Origin: DATNIC01 sp035604635
Lineage (GTDB): Bacteria > Vulcanimicrobiota > Vulcanimicrobiia > Vulcanimicrobiales > Vulcanimicrobiaceae
Assembly (NCBI GenBank): GCA_035604635.1
Contig: DATNIC010000226.1
Span: forward strand, 1 to 41,298
Direction: 5' to 3'
Length of the DNA stretch: 41,298 nucleotides
Under the pieces are notes generated by a model. It worked only from the letters and a program-made list of their open reading frames with translations. It had not been told where the DNA came from and did no database searches. A program made the position numbers and the translations under genes. This document shows, in pieces, positions 16,629 through 24,901 of this stretch (its first letter is position 1; the number at the start of each line of letters is the position of its first letter).

Positions 16629-17489
16629 CTAGAGGCGCTTGAGCGGGACGGCGAGGGCGAACGGCCCTATTCCCGCCTTCCCGAATTCCCCCAGATCGAT
16701 CGCTTCGACCGAGATTTTCGCCTTCTTCATCTCGAGCAGCGAGTACCGATAGCGGAAATTCGCAAGGACCGAACGCGGTCCGAGGGTCAGGACGCCGCAC
16801 GCGTATTCTTCGCCGCGCTGGACTTCGAGGATCCGCGTATCCTTGACCGCGATCAAATCGACTTTTTCGGGCGCGGCCAGCGCGCAATCGTCGTCCGCGA
16901 ACGCTAAGACGTTGCGCAGCCGGCGCACATCGGGGGCGAGCGAGAGCTCGACCGCGCGAAAGCCGTGTCCTTGAACAATCGTTTCGAACTGACGGCGCCC
17001 GAACTGATTGCTGCGCTGCTCCGCGAGCGAGGGTCCGTGCGGGACGCCGACGTAGGCGACGTGCGGTCCGAGGACGACGTCATTCCCGTCGAGCAAGCCC
17101 GGGGCTTCGACCCGCCCGACAATCGGGATCCCGAGCTGCCCGAGCGCACGCTCGACGATCGGGACGTAGCGGCGCTGTTCGATCGAGCTCGGCCGCATCA
17201 GGATCGCTCCGCTCCCGACGACGACCGCGCAGTCGCTCACGAGTGAGGCGCTTGGGACGTCGATCTCAGGCTCGATGACATGGGTCCGCACGCCGTGAGC
17301 GGCGAGGCGATTGCGGAAAACCGCGTATTGCTCGAGCGCGCGCTCGGCGATCGGACTAGGCTCGCCGTGAATCGGCGGCAGACGATCGACGGCAGCCGTC
17401 GGCGCGATCATCAGGACGCCGACGAGCTTGCGGACATCACTCTTAATGAAGGGGGCAATGTAGCCCGATTCCGCCGTCACCACAACCAT
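16629..17489 (-). CDS. DDAH/arginine-deiminase-fold protein, probably inactive
   Basis: 286 residues from ATG 17489. The fold is that of dimethylarginine dimethylaminohydrolase: VVVGSGAILMRPSSIEQRRY corresponds to the conserved RP...R.E stretch, LLDGNDVVLG to DGGDV, and QRSNQFG to the RTN segment. The catalytic histidine in the usual HLKSVLT-like motif aligns with Arg190 in RLRNVLAF. The catalytic cysteine near the C-terminus aligns with Ala278 in GEFGKAGIGPFALAVPLKR. Without both, guanidine hydrolysis is not expected. A ligand-binding or regulatory role is likely. It lies 28 bases after the phosphatase-like gene and 2 bases before the metallophosphoesterase gene. A frame extending to 18314 is a shadow of the upstream gene. 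Confidence 0.82.
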   Translation of the reverse strand: MVVVTAESGYIAPFIKSDVRKLVGVLMIAPTAAVDRLPPIHGEPSPIAERALEQYAVFRNRLAAHGVRTHVIEPEIDVPSASLVSDCAVVVGSGAILMRPSSIEQRRYVPIVERALGQLGIPIVGRVEAPGLLDGNDVVLGPHVAYVGVPHGPSLAEQRSNQFGRRQFETIVQGHGFRAVELSLAPDVRRLRNVLAFADDDCALAAPEKVDLIAVKDTRILEVQRGEEYACGVLTLGPRSVLANFRYRYSLLEMKKAKISVEAIDLGEFGKAGIGPFALAVPLKRL

Positions 17490-17517
17490 CTCGATTAGTA
17501 CCTTGTCGACCCCGCTC

Positions 17518-19917
17518 CTAGCGCCTTGCCGCAAACGGTGCGAAGTTCGGACGGACGGTGAAAAAGTCGGCCATGTCGGTGGCGAGCAGGTCGCCGAGCG
17601 AGAGGGACGGGAGGCCGAGGACCTCCTCGATCGTCTTGAGGACGCTGACCGTCGAGAGATGGCGCGGTCCCTGATACCCGCGCTTCGCATATGGCGAGAC
17701 GACGACGGCGTAAATGCGGCGCGGATCGACGTGGTCGACGTTCCCCTGCGCGTCATTGGGCAGGATGAAGATCGCGGTTTGGCGCCACACGGGCAAGCGT
17801 GAGAGCGATTCGACGATCGTCCCGAGCGCGCGATCGCCGTCCGCGACCTGGTCGGCCGTGTCACCCCGGTTGCCCGGCAGCCACACGTAGGAAAACGCGG
17901 GAGCACGCCCGGCCGCCGCGAGCGCCCCGAAATCGTGGACGAACTCTTGCGCTCGCTGCTCGTCGCGGACACGCGTGTTCCAACCGGGATAGTTGAGATC
18001 GACGTGCGCGCCGAGCTGACGCGGTGCCGGTACGTCGAGCGTGTACCGTCCCTGATCGTAACCGGCGACTTGCAGCAACCCGCCATAGTCCCGGTACGAC
18101 ATGCCGTGCCGCGCAAGATTGTCGAAAATGTAACCGGCGCGCGGATAGTCTTCGGGATCTTGATTCTCGTCGGAGACGGTAAGCCGTCCGTTTCGCACGA
18201 GCGTCGTCTTCTCGGTGTAGGTCGATGCGATTCCGCCGGCGACGATTTGATAGGCCGCCGCGGCGTTGTCGGCGTCGGCGAAGATGTTGACCGCGAGGCC
18301 GTACGTCTGCGCAAGCGCGTGCAGGTTCGGCGTAATCGACGCGCCGTACTTGAGGAACCCCGGATCGCCGGTGCCCAGATCGCCCAGCACAGCGTCGTAC
18401 GTCTTCTCTTCTTGCACGACGAAGACGACGTGCTTGATCATCTTGCTCGAACCGTCCAGGACCGTCTGCGGGACGACCGGATTGCGCGGCGCCGGCCGAG
18501 TCGCACGCGTATCGACGAGCGCCGCGCGCGTCGTCTCGACCAGGTTCAGTGCGGTGAGATCGATCTGTTGAAGCGTCGACCACATCGCGCTCGCGTCCTC
18601 GCCGAAACCCTTGGCGTTTGCAACGTAGAGCGTTTTGTCGTCAGGGCTCAGCGCAAGCGCCGCCGGATACCAGCCCGTCGGTACGAGGCCCATGCGGTGC
18701 AGGTGTACCGGATCGTGCGCGTCGAGGACGGCGACGGCGTTGAGTCCGGCGAGCGCGACGTACAAGCGCGTCCCGTCACGGCTGAGCGCCAGCGCATCGG
18801 GCTGCGTGCCGTAGGGACCGCGGTCGAAGAGGCGCAACTCGATCCCGCCTACGACGCGCGGCGCGCTGCCCAACGCAACCGTCGAGATGCGATCGACCCC
18901 TGACATCGCGACAAAAGCGTAGGCGCCGTCGGGACTCGGTGCGATCGCGGCAGGGTGCGCGCCGCCGACGTTGCGCACGCCGTCCGGCGTTTGATCCATC
19001 GGGACGGCGTCCGCGCCGAGGACCGGCTGCGAACCGAGGGTTACGAGCGAAAGCGACGACGCGCGCCCGAGGTCCGGGACGACCGGCGCGAATTGCGGCG
19101 CCGAGGCGGCGGCGCCGAGACGCCCGTAGCGCATGAGCCCTTCGTTGGCGACGAGGAGACGTTCGCCCGAGAGCGCGGCGGCGAGCGGAAAAAATCCGAC
19201 TGGGATCGCAGCGCCGGTCAGCGAGCGGGCGCGCACGTCGATCGTCGCAACGGTGCTCGCGAGATTGTTGACGACGTAGACGAAGCGCCCGTCGGACGAC
19301 GCGACGAGCGAGGACGGAAACGAGCGCCGGAAATCGGCGAAGTTCACGTCGAGCGGACCGGCGATCACGATGACCGGGATGCGGTCGGGGATAAGCCGGC
19401 CGTCCGCGGTGAGCCCGAAGACGCGGACCGCGCCGTGCGGACCATCCGATGCGAAGACCAGCGTTTGGTTGGGATTGATGGGATCGCGCACGGCGACGAC
19501 GCCGACGAAAAACGAGACGCCCGCTGCACGATATTGGAAGACGGTCCGCATCGTCTCGGTGTCGACGACGGCCAGCGACATCCCGCCGCCGACATCGGCG
19601 TCGAGCGAGCTGCGCACGTTCGAGATTCGCTCGTCGTCGTTGCTCACGATCGCGTAGCGCCCCTCCGGCGAAAGCGCGACGCCGAGCGCATTCGCTCCGA
19701 CGACGACGCTCTTGCCGGCCGGCGAAACGATCCGCCCGTTCGGCACGATCGCGCTGAAGGGATCAGCGTTCGAGAACGGCCCGTCGGGCCGCGCACCGGC
19801 AGGTGCCGAGTACGTGATCGCGCGCGCTCGTACCGCGGATGGGACCGCGGCGGAGGCCGCACCGTACCAGCCCCCGATCGTGGCGATCGCGAGCGTCAGC
19901 GTGAGCAGTTTGCGCAC
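17518..19917 (-). CDS. exported YncE-type beta-propeller/phosphatase-like protein
   Basis: About 799 residues from GTG 19917, preceded by AGGCGG; a TTG at 19935 inside the previous gene is less likely. A signal peptide (MRKLLTLTLAIATIGGWYGA) leads to a beta-propeller of about 400 residues with repeats such as LGVALSPEGRYAIVSNDD and ALALSPDDKTLYVANAKG. From about residue 480, MIKHVVFVVQEEKTYDAVLGD starts an alkaline-phosphatase-superfamily domain as in bifunctional YncE/phosphatase proteins. Compared with the usual family blocks, ENRTYD reads EEKTYD, the SADGH block reads ADADNAAA, LPNDH reads LPGNR, and EDDAQ reads PNDAQ. Several metal or nucleophile positions therefore look replaced. Periplasmic or surface location expected. 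Confidence 0.88.
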   Translation of the reverse strand: MRKLLTLTLAIATIGGWYGAASAAVPSAVRARAITYSAPAGARPDGPFSNADPFSAIVPNGRIVSPAGKSVVVGANALGVALSPEGRYAIVSNDDERISNVRSSLDADVGGGMSLAVVDTETMRTVFQYRAAGVSFFVGVVAVRDPINPNQTLVFASDGPHGAVRVFGLTADGRLIPDRIPVIVIAGPLDVNFADFRRSFPSSLVASSDGRFVYVVNNLASTVATIDVRARSLTGAAIPVGFFPLAAALSGERLLVANEGLMRYGRLGAAASAPQFAPVVPDLGRASSLSLVTLGSQPVLGADAVPMDQTPDGVRNVGGAHPAAIAPSPDGAYAFVAMSGVDRISTVALGSAPRVVGGIELRLFDRGPYGTQPDALALSRDGTRLYVALAGLNAVAVLDAHDPVHLHRMGLVPTGWYPAALALSPDDKTLYVANAKGFGEDASAMWSTLQQIDLTALNLVETTRAALVDTRATRPAPRNPVVPQTVLDGSSKMIKHVVFVVQEEKTYDAVLGDLGTGDPGFLKYGASITPNLHALAQTYGLAVNIFADADNAAAAYQIVAGGIASTYTEKTTLVRNGRLTVSDENQDPEDYPRAGYIFDNLARHGMSYRDYGGLLQVAGYDQGRYTLDVPAPRQLGAHVDLNYPGWNTRVRDEQRAQEFVHDFGALAAAGRAPAFSYVWLPGNRGDTADQVADGDRALGTIVESLSRLPVWRQTAIFILPNDAQGNVDHVDPRRIYAVVVSPYAKRGYQGPRHLSTVSVLKTIEEVLGLPSLSLGDLLATDMADFFTVRPNFAPFAARR

Positions 19918-19918
19918 G

Positions 19919-21397
19919 TCAGCCGCCTGCCGCAACCGCTACGGGAGCGACTCGCAGGCGTTCGAGCGCGCGTCCGACGCGCGCGACCCCTTCTTCGATG
20001 TCGCGCTCGGAGACGTCACCGAACGAGAGGCGCAGCGCGGCCGGTCCGCTGCGCGTCGGATAAAATGGCTCGGCGGACATCACCAACACGCCCTCGCGCG
20101 CACATTCTTCGAACGCCGCTTGGGACGAGATGCGCGCGGGCAGCGGAAGCCAGACGTTGTAGCCCGCCGCCGGCGGGCGAACATCGGCCCAGGGTAAGTA
20201 ACGCGCGAGCGCATCGACGCAGGCGTCGCGGCGCCCACGATAGAGCGCACGGGCCGCGCGCAAGTGCCTGGCCGCCGCCGGTGACGAAAGGAAGCGCCAG
20301 AGCGCGCGCTGCGTCAGCGTGGAGGTGAACGAGTCGGCGCGGATCTTCGCTGCCTGCAAGGGTCCGCGCAATCCGCCCTTGACGTAGAGATAGCCGATGC
20401 GCAGCGCCGGAAAGATCGATTTCGAAAGACTCTCGATGACGATGACCCGGCCGTCGGTATCGTGCGCCGCGAGCGGGGGCGGCGCCGAGGCGTCATAGGT
20501 GAACGTCCACGTCGTTTGATCTTCGAGGATCACGACGTCGTAACGGCGCGCGAGCGCGACGATCGCCTTCGCGCGCCGTAGCGGCAGCACCGCGCCGGTC
20601 GGGTTCTGCGAGATCGGATTGACGTAGAACAGCCGAGGCCGATATTCGGCGAAAACGCGCTCTACGTCGTCGACGCGGACGCCGTCGCTGTCGCTCGCGA
20701 CTTCGACGTAGCTCGCGCCGCGCGCATCGAAGACGCCAAGCGTCCCGGCGTACGTCGGGCTCTCGGCCGCGACGACCGCGCGACCGTCCAAGATCGTCGA
20801 CGCGACCAAGTCGGCCGATTGCTGGGCGCCCGAGCAGACGATGATCTCGTCGGCCGACGCCGTGCAGCCGCGCGAACGCAGCGCCTGGGCGAGGGCTTCG
20901 CACAAGTCAGGATCGCCGTTGTCGGCACGGTACTGCATCGTCTGCGGCGGATCGTCGAGCAGCGTCCTGTGCATGGCGCGGCCAAAATCGGCGAGCGGGA
21001 ACGTCTCCGGCGCAGGGTATCCGGTCGCAAGCGAGATCGTCCCGGGCACACGCGCGCGCGAGAGCTGATCGAGGACGCCTTCCATCCGTTCCGCGCGCGC
21101 AAGGCGCCCGATATCCGGCTCCCATTTGTGCGCAAACGGGCTCGGCGCTTCGCGCCGCGCGGCGACGAACGTCCCTTTGCCGACGCGAGAGGTGACGCGC
21201 CCGCGAGCGGACAGGAGCTCGTATGCTTGCGAGACCGTGATCAGCGCGCATCCCAAACGTCGCGCCAAATCCCGCATGGCGGGGAGGCGTTCACCCGGCG
21301 CGAGCGCCTCATTCTCGATCGCCTCGGCGATGCCGTCCGCAATTTGGACATAAAGCGGACGCGGATCGCGAGGATCAAGATTCAGATCGATAGGCAC
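19919..21397 (-). CDS. MocR-type GntR/aminotransferase regulator
   Basis: 492 residues from GTG 21397. The N-terminal winged helix of the GntR family covers about residues 1-75 (PLYVQIADGIAEAIENEALA, then ITVSQAYELLSARGRVTSRVGKGTF). A class I aminotransferase domain follows, with NPISQNPTGA, LEDQTTW and the PLP lysine Lys326 in ESLSKSIFPALRIGY. MocR proteins use PLP or a PLP-amino acid adduct to sense vitamin B6 or amines such as GABA and taurine, and they activate or repress adjacent genes. It begins 9 bases after the response-regulator stop and ends 1 base before the beta-propeller gene. It may regulate this operon. Confidence 0.93.
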   Translation of the reverse strand: MPIDLNLDPRDPRPLYVQIADGIAEAIENEALAPGERLPAMRDLARRLGCALITVSQAYELLSARGRVTSRVGKGTFVAARREAPSPFAHKWEPDIGRLARAERMEGVLDQLSRARVPGTISLATGYPAPETFPLADFGRAMHRTLLDDPPQTMQYRADNGDPDLCEALAQALRSRGCTASADEIIVCSGAQQSADLVASTILDGRAVVAAESPTYAGTLGVFDARGASYVEVASDSDGVRVDDVERVFAEYRPRLFYVNPISQNPTGAVLPLRRAKAIVALARRYDVVILEDQTTWTFTYDASAPPPLAAHDTDGRVIVIESLSKSIFPALRIGYLYVKGGLRGPLQAAKIRADSFTSTLTQRALWRFLSSPAAARHLRAARALYRGRRDACVDALARYLPWADVRPPAAGYNVWLPLPARISSQAAFEECAREGVLVMSAEPFYPTRSGPAALRLSFGDVSERDIEEGVARVGRALERLRVAPVAVAAGG

Positions 21398-21406
21398 AGA
21401 AATGCC

Positions 21407-22093
21407 CTAAACCGCATCGAGCCTGTAGCCGATTCCCCGGACGCTCGAAATCGAGACAGGGGCGCCCACCTCGCCCAGCTTCTTTCGCAAGGCGGCGACG
21501 TGCACGTCGACGACGCGCGTCGGGACGCCCGAAACATCATTCCACACGCGTTCCAGAATCTGCGCGCGCGTGAGCAATTTCCCTTCTGCCTCGCTGAGGC
21601 ACCAAAGCAGCCGAAACTCGAGCGCGGTCAACGCGACGTCCTTGCCGTTGCGTGCAAGCGTATGATGGTCGTGATCGAGCGTCGCGTCGCCGACCTTGAG
21701 CATCCCTTCACCGCTGCGCTGCTTCGTCCGCTCCATCCGCCGAATGAACGCTTGCACCCGCGCGACCAGCTCGTTGCCCGAGAATGGCTTGGTGATGTAG
21801 TCGTCCGCGCCCAGGCCCAGCCCCGCAAGCTTGTCGTCTTCGCTCGAGTGCGCGCTGACCATCAAGATGTACGCATCGCTCTGGTTGGCCAAGGTCGTGC
21901 ACACGTCGAGCCCGGAGATGTCGGGCAAGCCGACGTCGAGCAAAACGATCTCCGGCTTGAACGAGGCCGCGGTCTCCAAGCCGGCGGCGCCCGAGTCGAC
22001 GATCTTCGTCTCGAAGCCCGCGCGTTCTAAGATCGTCTGCTCGTAGCGAGCAGTCGCCGGGTCGTCCTCGATAATCAACACCCGATGCGCCAT
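21407..22093 (-). CDS. OmpR/PhoB-family response regulator
   Basis: 228 residues. The receiver domain has acidic pocket residues (IIEDD, 8-11), phospho-acceptor Asp53 in LLDVGLPD, Ser80 and Lys102 in TKPFSGNE. The C-terminal winged helix (about 130-228) contains the family blocks LTALEFRLLWCLSEAEGKLL, VWNDVSGVPTRVVDVHVAAL and SSVRGIGYRLD. No sensor kinase gene is present in the window, so its input is unknown. It starts 2 bases after the malic enzyme stop and lies 9 bases before the MocR gene. It should bind tandem direct repeats near its targets once phosphorylated. Confidence 0.94.
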   Translation of the reverse strand: MAHRVLIIEDDPATARYEQTILERAGFETKIVDSGAAGLETAASFKPEIVLLDVGLPDISGLDVCTTLANQSDAYILMVSAHSSEDDKLAGLGLGADDYITKPFSGNELVARVQAFIRRMERTKQRSGEGMLKVGDATLDHDHHTLARNGKDVALTALEFRLLWCLSEAEGKLLTRAQILERVWNDVSGVPTRVVDVHVAALRKKLGEVGAPVSISSVRGIGYRLDAV

Positions 22094-22095
22094 GA

Positions 22096-23532
22096 TTAAG
22101 CCGGAGCCGGAACTTCGTCGTCGGAGATGATGCGCGCGCGACGTGCGATGCCGTCTTCGATCGCGGCAGCGATCACGGCCTTCGCTATCGCATCAACGAC
22201 GCGCGTATCGAAGACGCTCGGAATGATGTATTCGGGGTTGCGCTCTTCGCCGACGATCGCGGCGAGCGCACGCGCCGCAGCGAGCTTCATCCCTTCGGTG
22301 ATGCGTCGCGCGCGGCAGTCCAGCGCACCCCGAAAGATCCCCGGAAACGCGAGAATGTTGTTGATCTGGTTCGGAAAGTCGGACCGCCCCGTCGCCATGA
22401 CCCCAACGTAAGGAGCCGCGACGTCGGGCATGATCTCCGGCGTCGGGTTCGCCATCGCGAAGACGATCGGATCGCGCGCCATGCTTGCAATGTCTTCGGG
22501 CTTCAGGATACCCGGCGCCGAGACGCCGATGAATGCGTCGACGCCGCGCAGCACATCGGCGAGCGACCCGCGACGGTTGTCACGATTCGTGTTCTCGGCA
22601 AGCCACGTCCAGTGCGCATTGTCGTAGCGATCCGTGCGGTTGAGCGCACCGGGAAGGTCGACCGGAATCACGTCGCGCACCCCTGCCGCCAGCAACATCT
22701 TGATCGTCGCCGTCCCCGCAGCACCGCTCCCGGCCACGACGATCGTCATATCCTCGAGCCGCTTGCCGACGACGGCGGCCGCATTGATGAGCGCGGCAAG
22801 GATGACAACCGCGGTCCCATGCTGATCGTCGTGCATCACCGGGATGTCGAGCTCCTCGATCAGCCGCCGCTCGATTTCAAAACAGTGAGGCGCAGCGAAA
22901 TCCTCCAGATTGATCCCACCGAAAACCGGAGCGATGCGCTCGACGGTCTCGACGATCTCGTCGATGTCTTTCGTATTCAGACAAATCGGAAACGCGTTGA
23001 TGTTCGCGAACTGCTTGAACAGCGCGCACTTACCTTCCATCACCGGCAAGGCCGCGAGCGGTCCGATGTCGCCCAAGCCGAGGACCGCGGTCCCGTCGGT
23101 CACCACGGCGACGGTGTTGCGCTTGATCGTCAGCTGAAAGGCCTTCGAGGGATCGGCCGCGATCGCCATCGAGACGCGCGCGACGCCGGGAGTGTAGACG
23201 ACGGAAAGGTCTTGACGCGTCTTGATCGGCGACTTCGGCTCGATGACGATCTTCCCGCCCAAGTGCGCGAGGAACGTGTTGTCCGAGATGCTGACGACGC
23301 GGACGCCGTCGAGCCGCTCGGCCGCGAGACGAACCGCTTCGGCGATCGCATCGGCCGGGACGGTCACCGTGACGTCGCGGACGATCGTCGTCTTGGTCAC
23401 GGCGCGCATGTCGACGGCCGCGACTACCCCGCCCGCATCGCCGATCGCGGACGCGAGCATCCCGAAGGCACGCGGCGTGTTCGGCATCTCCAGCCGCATG
23501 ATCAAGGTAAAGCCGATAGCGGGGGTCGCCAT
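22096..23532 (-). CDS. malic enzyme with N-terminal ACT domain
   Basis: 478 residues. An ACT-like regulatory domain covers about residues 1-85 (GFTLIMRLEMPNTPRAFGML, then VVSISDNTFLAHLGGK). The malic enzyme core has SVVYTPGVARVS with the catalytic Tyr, TDGTAVLGLGDIGPLAALPV, GKCALFKQFANINAFPI with the catalytic Lys, and metal ligands in INLEDFAAPHCFEIE and MHDDQHGTA. The NAD(P)-binding domain holds VVAGSGAAGTATIK. It decarboxylates malate to pyruvate in the cytoplasm. The ACT domain suggests allosteric control by a small metabolite. It precedes the response regulator by 2 bases; a 51-base gap separates it from the carboxypeptidase gene upstream. Confidence 0.96.
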   Translation of the reverse strand: MATPAIGFTLIMRLEMPNTPRAFGMLASAIGDAGGVVAAVDMRAVTKTTIVRDVTVTVPADAIAEAVRLAAERLDGVRVVSISDNTFLAHLGGKIVIEPKSPIKTRQDLSVVYTPGVARVSMAIAADPSKAFQLTIKRNTVAVVTDGTAVLGLGDIGPLAALPVMEGKCALFKQFANINAFPICLNTKDIDEIVETVERIAPVFGGINLEDFAAPHCFEIERRLIEELDIPVMHDDQHGTAVVILAALINAAAVVGKRLEDMTIVVAGSGAAGTATIKMLLAAGVRDVIPVDLPGALNRTDRYDNAHWTWLAENTNRDNRRGSLADVLRGVDAFIGVSAPGILKPEDIASMARDPIVFAMANPTPEIMPDVAAPYVGVMATGRSDFPNQINNILAFPGIFRGALDCRARRITEGMKLAAARALAAIVGEERNPEYIIPSVFDTRVVDAIAKAVIAAAIEDGIARRARIISDDEVPAPA

Positions 23533-23583
23533 AAGAGGGCCCTTTTGCGGGGTGCTCAGCGGTGTCCTGGACTAGCGGGGCCT

Positions 23584-24894
23584 TCAGAACTCCGAGAGCC
23601 GATCGAGAGCGCGATCGTAGGTCCGCTCGACCGCGTCGTCGTCGAGGCTGGGCCTATTGACGATGAAAGCAAAGGCGACGCGTCCGTGGCTACGCGTTTG
23701 CACGTACCCCGCAAGGGCGTTGACCCCGTCGATGTGTCCGCTCTTCGCGCGTACGCGCCCCGCCGCATCGGTGAACGCATGGTAGCGGACGGTCCCCTCG
23801 ATGCCTGCCCGAGGGAGGTCCCGAATGAACTCGGGTCCGTCGGGAAGACCGGCCAGGCGGGCAAGCAGGCCGGCTAGAGTCCGGGCGCTCGCCCGGTCAC
23901 CCGGGGCGAGTCCGCTGCCGTCGACGATCCGCAATCCCTCGGCCGGGACCTCGATGGCGGAGAGAAACGCGCGCTCGGCACGGGCACCCGCTGCATCGGT
24001 TCCGATCCCATCCTCGGCTCCAAGGCTGCGCAGGAGCTGCTCGGCAATGTGGTTGTCCGACTCGTAAAACATCTGATGGACCAACTCGCCGATCGTCGGG
24101 GACGGATGCGCCCACAGCTTCGTCGCACCGAGCGGCGCCGTCCCGAACTGGACCCGATCGATCGCGATCCCCGTTCGCTTGAGCAGTTCGCGGACAACCC
24201 CGCCGACGTAGTCGGGAATGTTCGCGATGGGACGATAGACTTGCGCTCCGTCGACCACCGTCTTCACCACGTTCCAATCGAGCGAAAGCGCGCTCGTCCC
24301 GGCAGCATAGTCGTACCGGTCGTCGTCGCGCAGCCATCCCGGATTCTGTTCGGGTCCTGCAAATGCGCTCGCGTCGACGTTGAGACTGCGAATCGCCCGA
24401 ACGCCGGCGCGCCGCAACATCCCGACTCCACGCACGAGATCGTCCGACGTCAGGACCGGATCGCCCCCGCCGACCAGCCACAGATCGTCGATCGCCCCGT
24501 CGCCGTCAGGCAAGCTCAAGCTCTTGAACTCGGTGAACAGCCGCCGGCTTTGGCCCAACGTGAAAAGCGCAGTCGATCCCACGAACAGCTTCATCGTCGA
24601 GGCGGGCGTCATCGAACGATTGCCGCGCAGATCGAACACCACGGTCCCGTCGTCGGCGACGACCGCGACGCCGCTCGCACCGCTGACGGACGCGTTCGCA
24701 AAATCAGCCGCAAGCGCGGAGCTCAAGCGATCGCGATCGCCGCCATTCCAGGGATGGACTGCTTGACGAGGCGCCACTCGATACGGGGGCGCTGCAGTCG
24801 GAGATGCTTCGAGCGCGGACTGCGTCGTCGCGGCATGAGATTCCGCGCACGCGCAGAGCGCGATCGGCAGCAGCCAAGCCAAGAATCGCTTCAT
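23584..24894 (-). CDS. dacB: D-alanyl-D-alanine carboxypeptidase/endopeptidase, PBP4 type
   Basis: 436 residues from ATG 24894, 7 bases after the glycosyltransferase stop; a frame to 25209 is a shadow of that gene. The signal segment MKRFLAWLLPIALCACAESH may be a lipoprotein signal, though its lipobox is imperfect. The three penicillin-binding-protein motifs are present: Ser99-Thr-Met-Lys102 in TPASTMKLF, Ser279-Asp-Asn281 in YESDNHIAEQ, and Lys384-Ser-Gly in RAKSGHIDGVNALAGY. A large insert between the first two motifs, with the LWLVGGGDP block, is typical of class C PBP4. It trims stem peptides or cross-links of peptidoglycan in the periplasm. Confidence 0.94.
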   Translation of the reverse strand: MKRFLAWLLPIALCACAESHAATTQSALEASPTAAPPYRVAPRQAVHPWNGGDRDRLSSALAADFANASVSGASGVAVVADDGTVVFDLRGNRSMTPASTMKLFVGSTALFTLGQSRRLFTEFKSLSLPDGDGAIDDLWLVGGGDPVLTSDDLVRGVGMLRRAGVRAIRSLNVDASAFAGPEQNPGWLRDDDRYDYAAGTSALSLDWNVVKTVVDGAQVYRPIANIPDYVGGVVRELLKRTGIAIDRVQFGTAPLGATKLWAHPSPTIGELVHQMFYESDNHIAEQLLRSLGAEDGIGTDAAGARAERAFLSAIEVPAEGLRIVDGSGLAPGDRASARTLAGLLARLAGLPDGPEFIRDLPRAGIEGTVRYHAFTDAAGRVRAKSGHIDGVNALAGYVQTRSHGRVAFAFIVNRPSLDDDAVERTYDRALDRLSEF

Positions 24895-24901
24895 CCCGGG
24901 C

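Noticed and set aside
17490..18314. N-terminal extension of the DDAH-like protein
   Set aside because: This part is a frame shadow of the phosphatase-like gene; the sequence is Ser/Arg-rich and unrelated to the family.
18955..20328. Plus-strand open frame of about 457 codons
   Set aside because: It is antisense to the beta-propeller and MocR genes and rich in Arg, Gly and Asp without motifs.
22612..23877. Plus-strand open frame of about 420 codons
   Set aside because: It is antisense to the malic enzyme and carboxypeptidase genes, whose catalytic motifs are unambiguous.
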